Source of the DNA: Sergeia podlipaevii
Taxonomy: Eukaryota; Euglenozoa; Kinetoplastea; Trypanosomatida; Trypanosomatidae
NCBI GenBank assembly: GCA_030849805.1
Contig: JASANZ010002199.1
Coordinates: 1-64,000, forward strand
Direction: 5' to 3'
Length of the DNA: 64,000 nt
A model generated the notes under the pieces. That model searched no databases, was not told the origin of the DNA, and was given only the letters and a program-made list of their open reading frames with translations. This document shows, one piece after another, positions 47,892 to 58,900 of this stretch. The position numbers and the translations under genes are program-made. Numbering within the stretch: the stretch's first letter is position 1; each line of letters begins with the position of its first letter.

Positions 47892-49010
47892 ATGTTTACT
47901 TCTAGTGGTATTGCGCTCATGAGCAAGCGCTCTATGAAGTACAGCACAAAGTTACGTCATCGCTTTCGCTCCCCGTCTGCTCTGCCAGTTAGCCAGACCA
48001 AGGCACAACGAGATCAGACGATTCGAGAGGTACTTAGCAAGCGGAGTGTCAATCCTGGAAACCACTCGGCGTACCACTACGTTGAACAGAGACTTTATTC
48101 AAAGGGATCCCGTCTTGATCGTGAAGGAGCCAATGTAAACACGATGTATGCGCTCCAAGGCCTTGGAGACTTGGAGCCGCTGCGCAACAGCAAAGGCTTT
48201 GGCTTTTCAGAGAAGGAGGCACTCAAGTACGAGAATCCACACGAGGCCGCCAAGTACGAAGCGCCTCCTGCTCCCTTCACTCCCTTGGCGGCGCGAAAGT
48301 TAGCAGAGGGCAAGCTGTGGCCTGCTGCTCCAGAGCCAACGGGCATGATGAGCCGCGAGGTGCGCTATCTTAGAAACCGCACAAACATGTCACCCTCTGC
48401 GCAGACCTTCTCGGATAAGGTTGCGTATCACATAAGGCGTCGGCTCAAGGCGTGTCCCGCGCACATTGGTGAGAATATTGACTTTGCTCAGCTTATTATT
48501 CAAGAAGTTCTGGCCTCACGACGCTCCAAGAACATTTACATTGTGTGGAACACCGTTGATCCCGAGGCACGCTTTGAGATAGAGCCGCAGCTTCACCGAC
48601 TCAACCACTGGGTACAGAGAGTTATTTTAGAAAACATCAAGACGCGGCCGAACATTCCGCAGGTTTCGTGGATTTACGACGGCGAGCGCTTTGAGAAAGA
48701 GCTACCGCGAGAGCTCAAGACAGAGCTTGATAGCATGTTTGGTGAAATGTCTAGTTCGCTTGATACTCGCGTGAAGTACCTCAAGGAGCTCGACACGATG
48801 AACCAGCGCATGAAAGATGTCCCGTGGTTCATGCCCTACTTGTGGAATAAGGAGGAAAAGGCTGGGCAAACGCGTCGCATGCGCAGCGATCTCGAAGAGT
48901 ACGAAAAGCAGCGCGTTGCCGCCGCACATGTGCAACGACGGGTGGAGAGAGGTGACAACCGCCGCAGCGTAGCTCCACAGACAAGTCCACCGCCTTCTTA
49001 CATGCAATAA
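47892..49010 (+). CDS. RbfA-like protein, probable mitochondrial ribosome assembly factor
   Basis: The 372-residue protein has a Ser/Arg/Lys-rich N-terminus with few acidic residues, which fits mitochondrial import. Residues about 175-275 resemble ribosome-binding factor A: an N-terminal helix (VAYHIRRRLKA), a strand with NIYIVWNTVDPEARFEIEPQLHRLNHWVQRVIL, and TRPNIPQVSWIYDGERFEKELPREL. RbfA has a type II KH-like fold and helps mature the small ribosomal subunit; the pattern of a single-residue-spaced hydrophobic strand followed by a long helix and RPxxPxxxWxxD is shared. The C-terminal 90 residues are charged, with a coiled segment. The call rests on fold-level resemblance and is moderate; an alternative is a kinetoplastid-specific mitoribosomal assembly protein. 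Confidence 0.6.
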   Translation: MFTSSGIALMSKRSMKYSTKLRHRFRSPSALPVSQTKAQRDQTIREVLSKRSVNPGNHSAYHYVEQRLYSKGSRLDREGANVNTMYALQGLGDLEPLRNSKGFGFSEKEALKYENPHEAAKYEAPPAPFTPLAARKLAEGKLWPAAPEPTGMMSREVRYLRNRTNMSPSAQTFSDKVAYHIRRRLKACPAHIGENIDFAQLIIQEVLASRRSKNIYIVWNTVDPEARFEIEPQLHRLNHWVQRVILENIKTRPNIPQVSWIYDGERFEKELPRELKTELDSMFGEMSSSLDTRVKYLKELDTMNQRMKDVPWFMPYLWNKEEKAGQTRRMRSDLEEYEKQRVAAAHVQRRVERGDNRRSVAPQTSPPPSYMQ

Positions 49011-49566
49011 GAGCCCCACCTTGCTGTTATTTTTTTTGTTATCATTATTATTGCTCGTATCACTGTTCACATATTTAACAATCCCCCCCACACTAAATGG
49101 TGCAGAAATAGAACGCAAAAAAAAAAGCATAAAGCACCTATTGTCACTACCATCGAAGAATTGCATTTTTTCTTTTTTCATTGAATCGCTTCTTTTTTTC
49201 TTGGTCAATTGTTTATTGTTTCCTCTTTTTTTTTTCTTGGGTGGCTTTCTTTTCATGTAAGTTGTCGAGCATTGGCTTTTTTTTCCGCATAAACCTTTTC
49301 TTAGAGAAAGAGAAGGAGTTCACACGCAGCAAAATCAGGAAAGAAGTTACTACAGTTTGCTTAGACCAGCCATATATCCATTGGTACTACATAGCCAGCA
49401 AGAGTAACCCCACATAGTAGAGAACTCAAGAAAAAAAAGTGAGAGATTCCTTTAAAGAAGAAACAAAGAAAAATAGAAAAGGGATTTCTTACTATTGGCT
49501 TACATATATAGAGAACAGAACGAAATATAAAAAAGAACTTTTACTTACTTACGTTACATGTAACAA
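49011..49566. other. Intergenic region
   Basis: T-rich DNA in the first half and A-rich DNA in the 180 bases before the next ATG. Pyrimidine tracts at about 49188-49200 and 49223-49236 precede AG at 49269-49270. No gene is seen. Confidence 0.7.
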
Positions 49567-52500
49567 ATGCCACCCCGCATAGATCCAAGCCCCACATGCT
49601 CAGCTAACCCTAATCAACTGGCGCGTTGTCACCGCCCGGCGAGCGCCATCCACTTTGATTCATCAGCACCAAGTATCAATGATGTAGAGCAGGCACGTGA
49701 GCGACAGCACATTGCTGGAATGACTGCTACTGGCACGCACCAACTGCAACGATATAAGGTCTTGAACAGCGGGACTACTTATGGTAGCAGCTGCAGTGCT
49801 CCAAGTGATGAGAGCTCCGCTTCTTCTTCGTCTTCGTCGGTGTCATTACACATGGACCCCCTTGAGGGGAAGTCTAATATTAGTGCATTCCCACATCAAA
49901 ATGGACAACCGCGTGGTCATGCCAGACGGGCGACGCTGCCTCCCTCTCCACCTATCCTCTCGTCTACAACAGTTTCTAGCACTGCTTCTGCGCAAAGAGC
50001 AGCCCACAAGACATTTCTTCGACTTCATCGCAGAGTGTCAGCGCGATCCGCTGCGGTTGCTCTATGGGGGCCATCCACGTTTCTCGCCGGAGCCTCTGAG
50101 CAGTTTCAAGACGATCCAGCGCAGATGCGTGCAGTGGAAGAAGAGTACCGGCAACCTCTGCTGAATGACCAACTGAGAAAGGAAGGGGGGGCACAAGACG
50201 AAGGAGAGGAAGCTGCCAAGTCTCGCCGTGAACCGCTAGCGCGTGCTCTACGCCATCGCTTTCTAGCCCGCTACCCAGAACGTCCTGTCATTGCCCCCGC
50301 CGGTGACGGCGTAGCACCGTCAGCGCCACACATAGCTGAGGTGAACGAGACTCCTTCACTATCACGGACACCAACTCCTGTTGCTACCCCTGCTAGGCTC
50401 ATACCACATCCCATGCGCGAGCTTCAGCGACTGGGTAGCGCCGCCTTCAACGACGCCCCACTCGAGGCGTTTTTGACTTCTCTTTCCTTAGGGAGCAGCA
50501 AGCGAACGCGAACTGCGGATGTTCCCAGGACCTCTACACCTTGGGTGACCGCTGCAGCTGGTGGCTCAGTACGTGTTCGTCGCTCTCGCCCCCTTCTTGG
50601 GGCTGCAGCCGCCGTTACTTATGCTTTGGCTGAGAAGGATATGTGCACAGTGCGCTTGGGCGACGTGGAGGGTCGCATGTTCCGCATACACGCCACCACT
50701 CCCACTGTGTCACCTATAAAGGACCTCATTGACGCCTATGATGGGTGCCTGTGGGATGGAACTGAGTTTGTGGTGTGGCCGCTTGTGGATACAAATGCGC
50801 GTGATTCTTTGAAGCCTTCTAGTGCACAAGACAGGTCGAACGAAGGAGGACAAAATGCGTTGGACGGTGTCATTAGTGCGGCGTTAAGTGGCTTCACGCA
50901 GCCGAGGTCGGACTCGGCACAAGGCCAGTTTCTGCAGCAGCAAAGAAGGACGATGCGTCTGTCCGGCACGGTAAGTTGCGTGGGGGTGTCCACGATCGGG
51001 GGAGCCGCTAGCATAGCTGCCACCACACAAATACCAGAGATGGAGCTACACGGGTCTTTTGGCACACGCCCAGTGCTCCTTGGCAGGGAGGAACTGCAGC
51101 ACCAGCAGCAGCAACAGCCGCGGCTAGAAGGTGTGGCACCTGTATCAGATGACCCCCTAACAGCAACAGTGTCCATGCCCAGACTCGATGCTACCACAGG
51201 GTCCATTGTGACGAATATCATGGCGGACCAGCAATACGTAGTTGAACGCTGGCGTCGGTTCAGTACCGCAGCTGCTCTTTATGTCGCCCTTGCAGACGCT
51301 GGGGCCTGTGACACGACTGCATTTCCCTTCCTTGGCGTCCGGCTCATAACCTGGGGAGAGTTGGTGGATACGTGCGATGTGCGAGTGGAGATGCTATCAT
51401 GTGGAGTAGAGTCCACCCAGCAGCTGCTATGCAAGGCTTTAGCGGACCGTGAGGCAAAAGTCCCAGTTGCTGTAATGCTTCCGATTGCACGTAAAGGTAC
51501 GCTGCGAATGCCGCCAAGACCACACGCAGACCCAGTAACAGTAGGCGGTAGTAAGGCAGCACACGAGCCCTTCACAAACCTTACCACAGCACCGCCCTCC
51601 ATCGTGACCCAGCCGTTCACAGACGCTGAAGTCTTCCAGCTGTTTTATCTCCAGCTTATTTTACGTGCCTTCTTTGATATACGACTTCCCGGCATGGTCT
51701 TTAGACAGCAGACCGGTAGTGGGGAGCAGCCCGGTTATCTCCGTACTGACCTGATTGGCGCTCACATCTCCCGCCGCCAAAGCCTTGCCTTTGAACACCC
51801 TATCAAGGAGGATTCGTGGCTGTTCTTTCCTGCCCCTTCGCGCGTGCTCACGCTACTTTCTCTTGACGATGCGGTCGTGCCCATGTACGCCACGCCAGCA
51901 CAGCTGCAAGCCACTGCACGCTCGCCTCTTTACGGTGCCTTTGCTTCCACCGGGGGTTCTGCTGCCAACATTCCGTGTCTTGGAGAACTTGGCGCCTCTG
52001 CTATTCGCTGGGCGGCCTCACAGGACATTCACTCTCCCGCTGCCGCCGTCACTGCACTCGAGGGATTGTTTGCTCTTTTTGGGAATTCGTACGGCAGCAC
52101 GCGCCATCAGGTGCGGATGTGCCCGGTGCCCCCAAAGGTGTTCCGCTGCTCAGAGTCGCGCGCCTTTGCTGCTCTGCGTGCCGGGAGTCCTCAGCTCTCT
52201 CGCTTCTTTGTTTCGTCTGATGCACGAAGGTCATCTTTAGCGTTGTCGCAGAAAAAGGTCTTGTCAACACCAAAAGGTACTCCCTACTTGGGGCCGGCCA
52301 CTATATCTCGTCTGGCAAGCACACTGTGTGCTAGCCTTCTCGCCACGCCACGAACAATTGCAATGGATCTGGGAGCCTCGCGGACGTCAACGGTACACCC
52401 CATTGAGATGCTCACAGCTGCTGCTGTCACCAATACCAACGGCAACACTCAGCGCCGCAGTTCACAACCTCACCCTATTCTAGATATTGCCCATACAGCA

Positions 52501-53973
52501 GTCTTTCCTAGCGACATCAACTCGGCTGGTCGCGCAGCCCCTGGTCAGCGCGTAGAGGGCGTACTAACTCCCCAGTCGAGAAATGGCAGCATGACGTCAC
52601 ACAATTTGCTGATCAACACTTCGTTCCCTGGGGTCGGTGAATATTTCATGGAAAAGACGGCGGCAGAGGGCGAAAGACAGAGCTTCACGTGCGAGGGCGA
52701 TCTCAACACAGAGGAAGAAGCATTTCCTTTGGTCAGCAACGCGAGTATCTTTGTGGCCCCTACGAGTCCTTTCACCATGCAGGAAAGTCTCGTGACGCGC
52801 TGGCGTCACTACGTTGAAGAGGGGCTCATTTCCATATTTGACGGCGTCACGGATGGTATTGAGCTGCTTGGATTTCTTGGAAGGGGAGGGAGTGGTCTTG
52901 TGTACCGCGGTCTCTACGGTCGTCGCGGGCTTCCAGTTGCGGTGAAGGTGTTTGTCATTCCTGATGGCATGTCACACGAGGACTACGTTCGAGAATCTCT
53001 CACTGACGTCGCCTTTTTTGTTTTGTGCAATCAACTTGACGACTACGGCATCTGCGCCTCTTGCCGCGCACATGATTTCATTGTGAGCAGCACCACTCCA
53101 CGGAGACTGGATCCTGCAGACGCCGACACTGCCCGGCGTGGCGGAGATGCAGCAACGACGAAGCTGTGCTACCTCGTGACAGATCTCATGGATGGCACTC
53201 TCGGTCGCTTTCTGCGCGAGGACGAAGACGACTATGACCCTTGCTACGATACCCTTGTTAACAGCCCCCTGCGTGATGGCGAACTCTTTCAGTTTCTTTT
53301 TGCGCAGCTTGTTTCGAAGGCGCTGTTCGACTGGCGTGTGCTCGATCTGATGCTCTCTTCACAGCTGCGCGGTGATAACATTGGATTTCGCCACATCGCG
53401 CTACCTGAATCAAAACGTAAGGAGATGGAGACGGATCCTGAGGCCGCTCAAGCTCTCTTGCGGACAAGGCAGTTCTACAGCGGTATTTTGTTTCAATTCC
53501 AACCCAGCAGCGATGCCCCGACGCAGTACCTTCGCTTTCCGGTTAGTGGTGTGGAGGGTGAAGAGAATCCACTTCTTGGGTCTCTCCGCTTCATCTATTT
53601 TATTGATTTAGGTCAAGGATTGCAGCCAAATGTGGCGGAGCTGTCAAAGAACCGCCTCATTGGGGAAACAGTCGTTGAATCTTGTATCACTGATGACGGC
53701 TTTGGCCGTTACTGGCCACTTGATGAGCTCTACTGCAAGTACGTAGATGTAAAGGGTAAGCTTGCTGAGGAAGCTGTTGCATGGGGATCGCAGTTGCGCG
53801 TGAAGTCGCAGGGGGACGCTCTTGAAGCGCTTGGGCAGCTCTTTTCCCTCTATTACCCCGTCTACGGCATTGAGAAGCCTACTGCTGAGGAGCTATGCAC
53901 GCACTTGATGCTGTCATGGGGCCCACTGATTGTAAACGAGCTGCAGTACGCATACGTGTATAGGACGGAGTAA
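49567..53973 (+). CDS. Giant protein with two degenerate kinase-like modules
   Basis: The 1468-residue protein has a disordered Ser/Pro-rich N-terminus (1-350). The C-terminal module (about 1090-1468) is clearly kinase-like: a Gly loop LLGFLGRGGSGLVYRG, VAVKVF with the invariant Lys, and a hinge-like CYLVTDLMDGTLGRFL. The catalytic HRD is missing, however: the position reads SSQLRGDNIGF, and DFG reads IDLGQG. It is therefore probably a pseudokinase or an atypical kinase. A similar pattern occurs in the middle of the protein (about 360-870): DAEVFQLFYLQLILRAFFDIR near 688 matches GELFQFLFAQLVSKALFDWR near 1238; QPGYLRTDLIGAHI matches SSQLRGDNIGF; and ALEGLFALFGNSYG matches ALGQLFSLYYPVYG. The central copy lacks a recognisable Gly loop. 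This suggests an internal duplication with decay. No function is assigned. Confidence 0.7.
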   Translation: MPPRIDPSPTCSANPNQLARCHRPASAIHFDSSAPSINDVEQARERQHIAGMTATGTHQLQRYKVLNSGTTYGSSCSAPSDESSASSSSSSVSLHMDPLEGKSNISAFPHQNGQPRGHARRATLPPSPPILSSTTVSSTASAQRAAHKTFLRLHRRVSARSAAVALWGPSTFLAGASEQFQDDPAQMRAVEEEYRQPLLNDQLRKEGGAQDEGEEAAKSRREPLARALRHRFLARYPERPVIAPAGDGVAPSAPHIAEVNETPSLSRTPTPVATPARLIPHPMRELQRLGSAAFNDAPLEAFLTSLSLGSSKRTRTADVPRTSTPWVTAAAGGSVRVRRSRPLLGAAAAVTYALAEKDMCTVRLGDVEGRMFRIHATTPTVSPIKDLIDAYDGCLWDGTEFVVWPLVDTNARDSLKPSSAQDRSNEGGQNALDGVISAALSGFTQPRSDSAQGQFLQQQRRTMRLSGTVSCVGVSTIGGAASIAATTQIPEMELHGSFGTRPVLLGREELQHQQQQQPRLEGVAPVSDDPLTATVSMPRLDATTGSIVTNIMADQQYVVERWRRFSTAAALYVALADAGACDTTAFPFLGVRLITWGELVDTCDVRVEMLSCGVESTQQLLCKALADREAKVPVAVMLPIARKGTLRMPPRPHADPVTVGGSKAAHEPFTNLTTAPPSIVTQPFTDAEVFQLFYLQLILRAFFDIRLPGMVFRQQTGSGEQPGYLRTDLIGAHISRRQSLAFEHPIKEDSWLFFPAPSRVLTLLSLDDAVVPMYATPAQLQATARSPLYGAFASTGGSAANIPCLGELGASAIRWAASQDIHSPAAAVTALEGLFALFGNSYGSTRHQVRMCPVPPKVFRCSESRAFAALRAGSPQLSRFFVSSDARRSSLALSQKKVLSTPKGTPYLGPATISRLASTLCASLLATPRTIAMDLGASRTSTVHPIEMLTAAAVTNTNGNTQRRSSQPHPILDIAHTAVFPSDINSAGRAAPGQRVEGVLTPQSRNGSMTSHNLLINTSFPGVGEYFMEKTAAEGERQSFTCEGDLNTEEEAFPLVSNASIFVAPTSPFTMQESLVTRWRHYVEEGLISIFDGVTDGIELLGFLGRGGSGLVYRGLYGRRGLPVAVKVFVIPDGMSHEDYVRESLTDVAFFVLCNQLDDYGICASCRAHDFIVSSTTPRRLDPADADTARRGGDAATTKLCYLVTDLMDGTLGRFLREDEDDYDPCYDTLVNSPLRDGELFQFLFAQLVSKALFDWRVLDLMLSSQLRGDNIGFRHIALPESKRKEMETDPEAAQALLRTRQFYSGILFQFQPSSDAPTQYLRFPVSGVEGEENPLLGSLRFIYFIDLGQGLQPNVAELSKNRLIGETVVESCITDDGFGRYWPLDELYCKYVDVKGKLAEEAVAWGSQLRVKSQGDALEALGQLFSLYYPVYGIEKPTAEELCTHLMLSWGPLIVNELQYAYVYRTE

Positions 53974-54589
53974 AGCCTCAAGTCACCGTTGCATCATTAT
54001 CTTTTCACACTTTTTTTTGTTTTGGCAAAAACAGATTTTATGAAATGCATGAGGTGAGTGCGTGTGCCTTACTCTTAGTAGACGACACCGCTCTCTCATG
54101 TACGCGTGAAGCCATATTTATATATAGAATGGCAAGAAAAACATCATGTAAACAGAGACGGTTGAGAATGGAAATGAGTGTATTCGAATGGATATCACTG
54201 ACTGTATATTGCTTTATTTGCTTGTGAATGAGAGTACTACGATGTGCACACACACATATATGTTTCTTTTTTTTTGCTTTGTACGAGAGAGAGAAAAAAA
54301 AGATATGCGCTATATTTTTTTTGGATAGTTTCATTATATGCATAGTGTCTCAACTCGATTGTTGGCACTTTCAACTCCTTTTGGCCTTTTCTCTTTTTTC
54401 TTTTCTCTTCATCTTGCAGCACGTCACTTGGCATCTCATTTTTTTTTCTCCTTTTTACTGTTTGTTCGTATTTAAAAAATTTTTTATGTACATTGCGTAG
54501 GAGCGCAATTCAAACGTTTTTTATCCAAAAGTTGGAGTAGAAAGAGGTAGACATTTGTAGAAAGTTTATTTTTTTAGAGAAAGACTCTA
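53974..54589. other. Intergenic region with splice acceptor
   Basis: T-rich and A-rich DNA without a gene. The acceptor at 54418-54419 is listed separately. Confidence 0.75.
54418..54419 (+). promoter_or_regulatory. Spliced-leader acceptor for the small repeat protein gene
   Basis: A long pyrimidine tract (about 54373-54415) ends in TTGCAG with AG at 54418-54419, giving a 5' UTR of about 170 bases before ATG 54590. Confidence 0.55.
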
Positions 54590-55177
54590 ATGTCGCAAGT
54601 GCAGGAATACGACAATACCAAGAAGTCCATGACGCCAGAGGAGTTGCAGCGCAGCGTGGAGCGGCTTACCCGAGTGCCTGAGCGCCATGCAGAGCTCAAG
54701 CCCCTCGTAGAGACCAAGACAATCACTAATGAGCAGCTTCAGGCTCGCATTAAGCATCTCTATGACGACTCTCTCGCCCGGCGCGCGATGGAAAAGGAAG
54801 AGATTGCGCGACAGATGCAAGCGGAGACAATGAAGGACGCGACACTCACTACTCACACCATCTCGCCTGAAGAAGAGGAAGCGATGGTAGCGCGGCTGTA
54901 CGACGAGTCGATTGCGCGCAAAGCCCAGAATATGGAGGCCCTTTATCAGAAGGAGACCAGTCAGTATGTTCGCTCCAACAAGACGATCTCACGCAAGCAG
55001 GAGAAGGAGGCAGGTACGAGACTGTACGAGGAAGGCATGCAGCGTGAGCGTGATAAGCATAATGCGCTTTATGAAAAGTTTGTTGTCTCCCGTAGGACTC
55101 CGACCGTGTATCATTCATCAGACCATATAGCGTGTATAGCGGATAAGATGACCAAGGGTGAAGGTTCGCTTTCTTAA
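54590..55177 (+). CDS. Small charged protein with four internal repeats
   Basis: The 195-residue protein is hydrophilic and helical and contains four related units of about 28 residues starting near residues 14, 45, 91 and 133. The last three share a consensus of an acidic start, a central (R/H)LYDESxxR and a basic-hydrophobic end (for example ARLYDESIARKAQNMEAL and TRLYEEGMQRERDKHNAL). The first copy is the most divergent. The C-terminal 35 residues are not repeated. No enzyme motif, signal peptide or membrane segment is present. Such short LYE/LYD helical repeats suggest a structural or scaffold protein, perhaps of the cytoskeleton (inference). The family is not recognised. Confidence 0.8.
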   Translation: MSQVQEYDNTKKSMTPEELQRSVERLTRVPERHAELKPLVETKTITNEQLQARIKHLYDDSLARRAMEKEEIARQMQAETMKDATLTTHTISPEEEEAMVARLYDESIARKAQNMEALYQKETSQYVRSNKTISRKQEKEAGTRLYEEGMQRERDKHNALYEKFVVSRRTPTVYHSSDHIACIADKMTKGEGSLS

Positions 55178-55939
55178 AAATATTGCATGGTTATGATGCA
55201 GTCGTGTGTATGTGTGCGCTGTGCGTTGGACATAAAACGAGAGGAGAGAAGGAGGAAAAGTCCGCAGAATTATGCTTTTAGATGGTGGGCGAGTTTTGTT
55301 TTGTTTTGCAAGAATTTTTTTGATGTATATATATTCCTTTTTTTTTTGCAGTGTTATTGCTTCTTGATTGGCAGCGTTTTCTCCATGATGCAGTGAGCTA
55401 TTTCACCCTCTTATATATATATATTTACTCTCACATATATGTATATGCACGAGTCTTTGTCGCCCTTTCTTTTTCCCTTTTTTTCTTTTTTTCTTTTTCG
55501 ATCAGACTTTTTTCTTACTATTGTATTACTTGATGAAGGTACAAACTTGCATACTGTATTTTTTTTCTTTATGTTTCTGGAACACACACCAAATATACAC
55601 TTATCTTTTTTTTGTTGTTGTTGTTCCTTTGGGGTGCTATTATACGTGTTTGAACTCCTGACGTGAAGAAAACGAACCTCTTACTTCTATATATATTCAC
55701 TATTTGCATCTGTGAAAGCCCACCACCTTTCCTGCTAGCTCATATTTTATTTTCTCTCTTCTCTCTATATATCGGAGTTTATGTGCAATTGTATCAGCTG
55801 ATGTTGAATGCTCATTTTTTTTTAAAAAAAAACTACATCCCTTTTTCTTTCTTCTGTCAAGTAGTTTTTTTTTTCATTACAATAAAGAGTGCGTACCACA
55901 CTGAGTGGCTTTATCATCATACTATCAAGTACTAGATCA
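55178..55939. other. Intergenic region, 0.76 kb
   Basis: Contains (TA)n tracts, T-rich DNA and two acceptor candidates: a textbook tract plus CAG at 55349-55351, and a nearer tract (about 55839-55857) with AG at 55860-55861 that gives a 78-base 5' UTR for the next gene. No gene is seen. Confidence 0.7.
55349..55351 (+). promoter_or_regulatory. Strong splice-acceptor-like site
   Basis: A run of pyrimidines (about 55336-55347) is followed by GCAG. It lies about 590 bases before the LisH protein ATG. It may act as an alternative acceptor or help place polyadenylation of the upstream mRNA. Confidence 0.4.
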
Positions 55940-58900
55940 ATGGAGTCTGCTACTGCCCAAGAGGTTACACATAGCGAGGAGCTAACGATCGAACAAATTA
56001 CTCAATGGCTGCAGCACCACAAGTATGGCATCGCGGCATTAGAGCTCCATGAGGAAATGAAACGTCGTGATGGATGTGGGTATGCACCACTCATTGCAGT
56101 CGCTGAAACAGTACTGCAAAGCAATAGCTCGTGCAGCAGAAATGGCAGTGAAGGTAGTTGTGTGGAAGCTCACAAAAAGGAGTATAGAAGTGAAGCGCAG
56201 AGCGCGAGCGTTGGATGTGGTGAAGGCGAGAATCGTGGCGACGCTCGGGGAGTGCTGCTAGAGGCGCTTCGCGCCTACTCCGATGCGGAAGGCATAGAGG
56301 CAGCTCGAACGCTTGTGGAGGGTGCTGGTATCGTCTCAGGTGACAAGCCCGATCTCTCGCCTTCTCCCCCTCTTCACGACGAGCAAGGCGCACTCGATGC
56401 AGCCGCATTGCGCACTGTCACTGAACGGCTGCAGAATTCAGAGAGACAGCTCAAGCAGGTAGTCGCCCAGCTTGCCGAGTCTTTGCCGACGCTTGTATCG
56501 ACGATTGATCCGATGCGTAAAGAAGTCTTGCTGCCCCTCCTGTGCACGGTGGCTGTGCTGGGTCCTAGTGGCACAGGCCGTGCCGCCGCAAGGCAAGGCC
56601 TACTGACGCTTTTCAGTCGTCCCACTGCGGAGCACCGCGCTGCTATCGTAGGGGAATGGGTGCGCGTAGCTCAGGCTGCTGCCGCTGGTGGTAGTAGTAG
56701 TGGTGGAGGCCGTGTCAACACTGTTCCGGCCTGTATTGAAAGCTCAGACGCTTCGGCTTTCTCTTTTTCCTCGTCGTACACAGCTGCTGGACTGCGTGTG
56801 CTTGAACAAGAGGTAGCACCGGAGCTATATAGTCTTGTCAACTCTCGTGCGGTGGAACGGCGCTTGCTCGCGCTGGACTGTGTTACCGCTCTCGCTCCGC
56901 TACTGCTCAGCTCGCACAAGTTGTGTCACGCACTGTGTCAAGGGCTGCTAAGACCGTTGAGCGAAGATGAGTCCGCAGTGGTCCGACGGGAGGTGCCACG
57001 GTGTCTGGCGGCGTTGTGGCCTGGAATCCGCGAGGATGACGTCATTGCCACTGGCCAGAAAGGTGGCAGCAGCGGCGGTCATGACGACGACCCCCTCACG
57101 CATCGCAGCACCATTCATCTGGAGCTTGTTATCCGACTCGCGCTCGATCCGTTTAGCAACTCTGTTCGCCACGCCGCCCAGACACAACTCAAGGAGGTCA
57201 TCTACCCTTTGTGTCTGGAGGAAGGGATCCTGCTGGAGGAATTTGTGCCCTTACTCATGGGTTTCTTGGCTATGGAAGGATCCGCTGTGAAGGGAGCCGA
57301 GGCGGTTAGCGGTGCGGGAGGTGGGCCTGGGATCAGCAATGGCGCGCCGCCTCTGGGCAGCAGCAGCAGCAGCAGCAAAGGCAAGAATATCATTGCTACA
57401 GGCGCAGCACGAGACGAGCAGATGAGCCGAGTGCACCACAGCGTGAGTGCACCAGCCAATGCAGCAGCCGCCGCTACTACTTCAGGCGGGACAGCTGACA
57501 GCTTGACACAGAATACTCTAGCACTAGGTAACACCGCGATGCTTGTTCGTCTTATTTATGGCGCAGTTCGCTGTGTGCGGACCCATATTGTCAGCATGTA
57601 CGACTCCTCTCCTCCAGAGGCCGTTGCTGCCCGCCTGGAGTACGTCTGCCACATCTACACAAGTGTGGTGCTACCGACAGCGTTCGGTGTGGTCGCTCCG
57701 CTGCTAGCTGCGACACCGCACTGGCAACTCACTGGGTGCCTGTGTGGACTGGCGGCCTCACTTGCTGCTCCTGTGTCGTTGTTTGATGCCGAGTCGTGGG
57801 AACTAGTGCGGACCTACTTGGCCTCCTCTGTGCAGGTGCATCAACAGCAACAGGGAAAGCGAGGGGCTGCTGGAGTTGATATGATTAGGCGCGAGGAATC
57901 TGCTTCAGCGGCTGGGTGGCTCTATTTTTTCAACAGCTTTTTGATTCGTTTATGTGGCGAGCAGGCTGCGTTTGAGGGTGACCACGTTCGAGACAGTCAC
58001 ACACAGCAGCCAGGGAGTGTGGAGCGGGCAGTCAAACGCAATGAATGCAGCGATGCGTCAGCGGAGATGTCCTCACAGGCAGACGAGGAGGGTCACGATT
58101 CTTTGGCTGTGGTGGTGGTGCCGGCGGAGAGTATTGCAAATGACAGTGTGATGCTGCTGATGCGAGTTCTCGTCGCTAGTGGGACACTCGTGACTACTGA
58201 CGCCAGGGTCGAGATATGTGCTCGATGTGTGGCCTCGCTGAGCCCACTCGCAACGGAGAGCGTACGTTTGGCAGATGGCATCACAGCGCTGCTATGGGCC
58301 TGTGTGGGCTCCTCTAGTCCATCGGTGCGGCTGCGTGTGGTCACACTAGCCTCGCGTGCCTGCGCGCTCATCATGGATGACGCCATCAAGACTTCGCTCA
58401 TATGTCCAGCACTGAGTGCCCTTATGAATGACACGGAGTGCGCGGTGCAAGAGATGGCTGTACGGAGCACTATATCTGTTGCAGTTGCTCTCACCAGCGT
58501 GGAGGCACAGGCCAGTGTGCTCGGACCTGCGTTTGAGGTCGTGGAAGCCTCTGGGTGTACGTCAGACCTTACGGTGGCAGTGTTGAGGCAATGGGAAAGC
58601 TTACTCGTGAGCACTCCAGCAGAGCCCAGAGAGAACTTTCTGTACCCTCAACTTGCCTCGCTCATGAATCAGCTGGCACACCAGCAAGTACATGAAAGGG
58701 CAGCATCAGCATCGGCAGCACAGCGCAATGTACCTGTGGAGAACGAGCTGGCGCAGTGGGAAAAGACGATGCTGGCGCTGGACTCCTTACTCCAGGCCGT
58801 GCTACGGTGTGCCGTCGTGACTCCGCCTTTGGTGGAGCGCTATTTACTCCCTGGGCTGCGGCACTTCGTTTCCGCAAATAGTGTGCTCGCTGCGAGCTCG

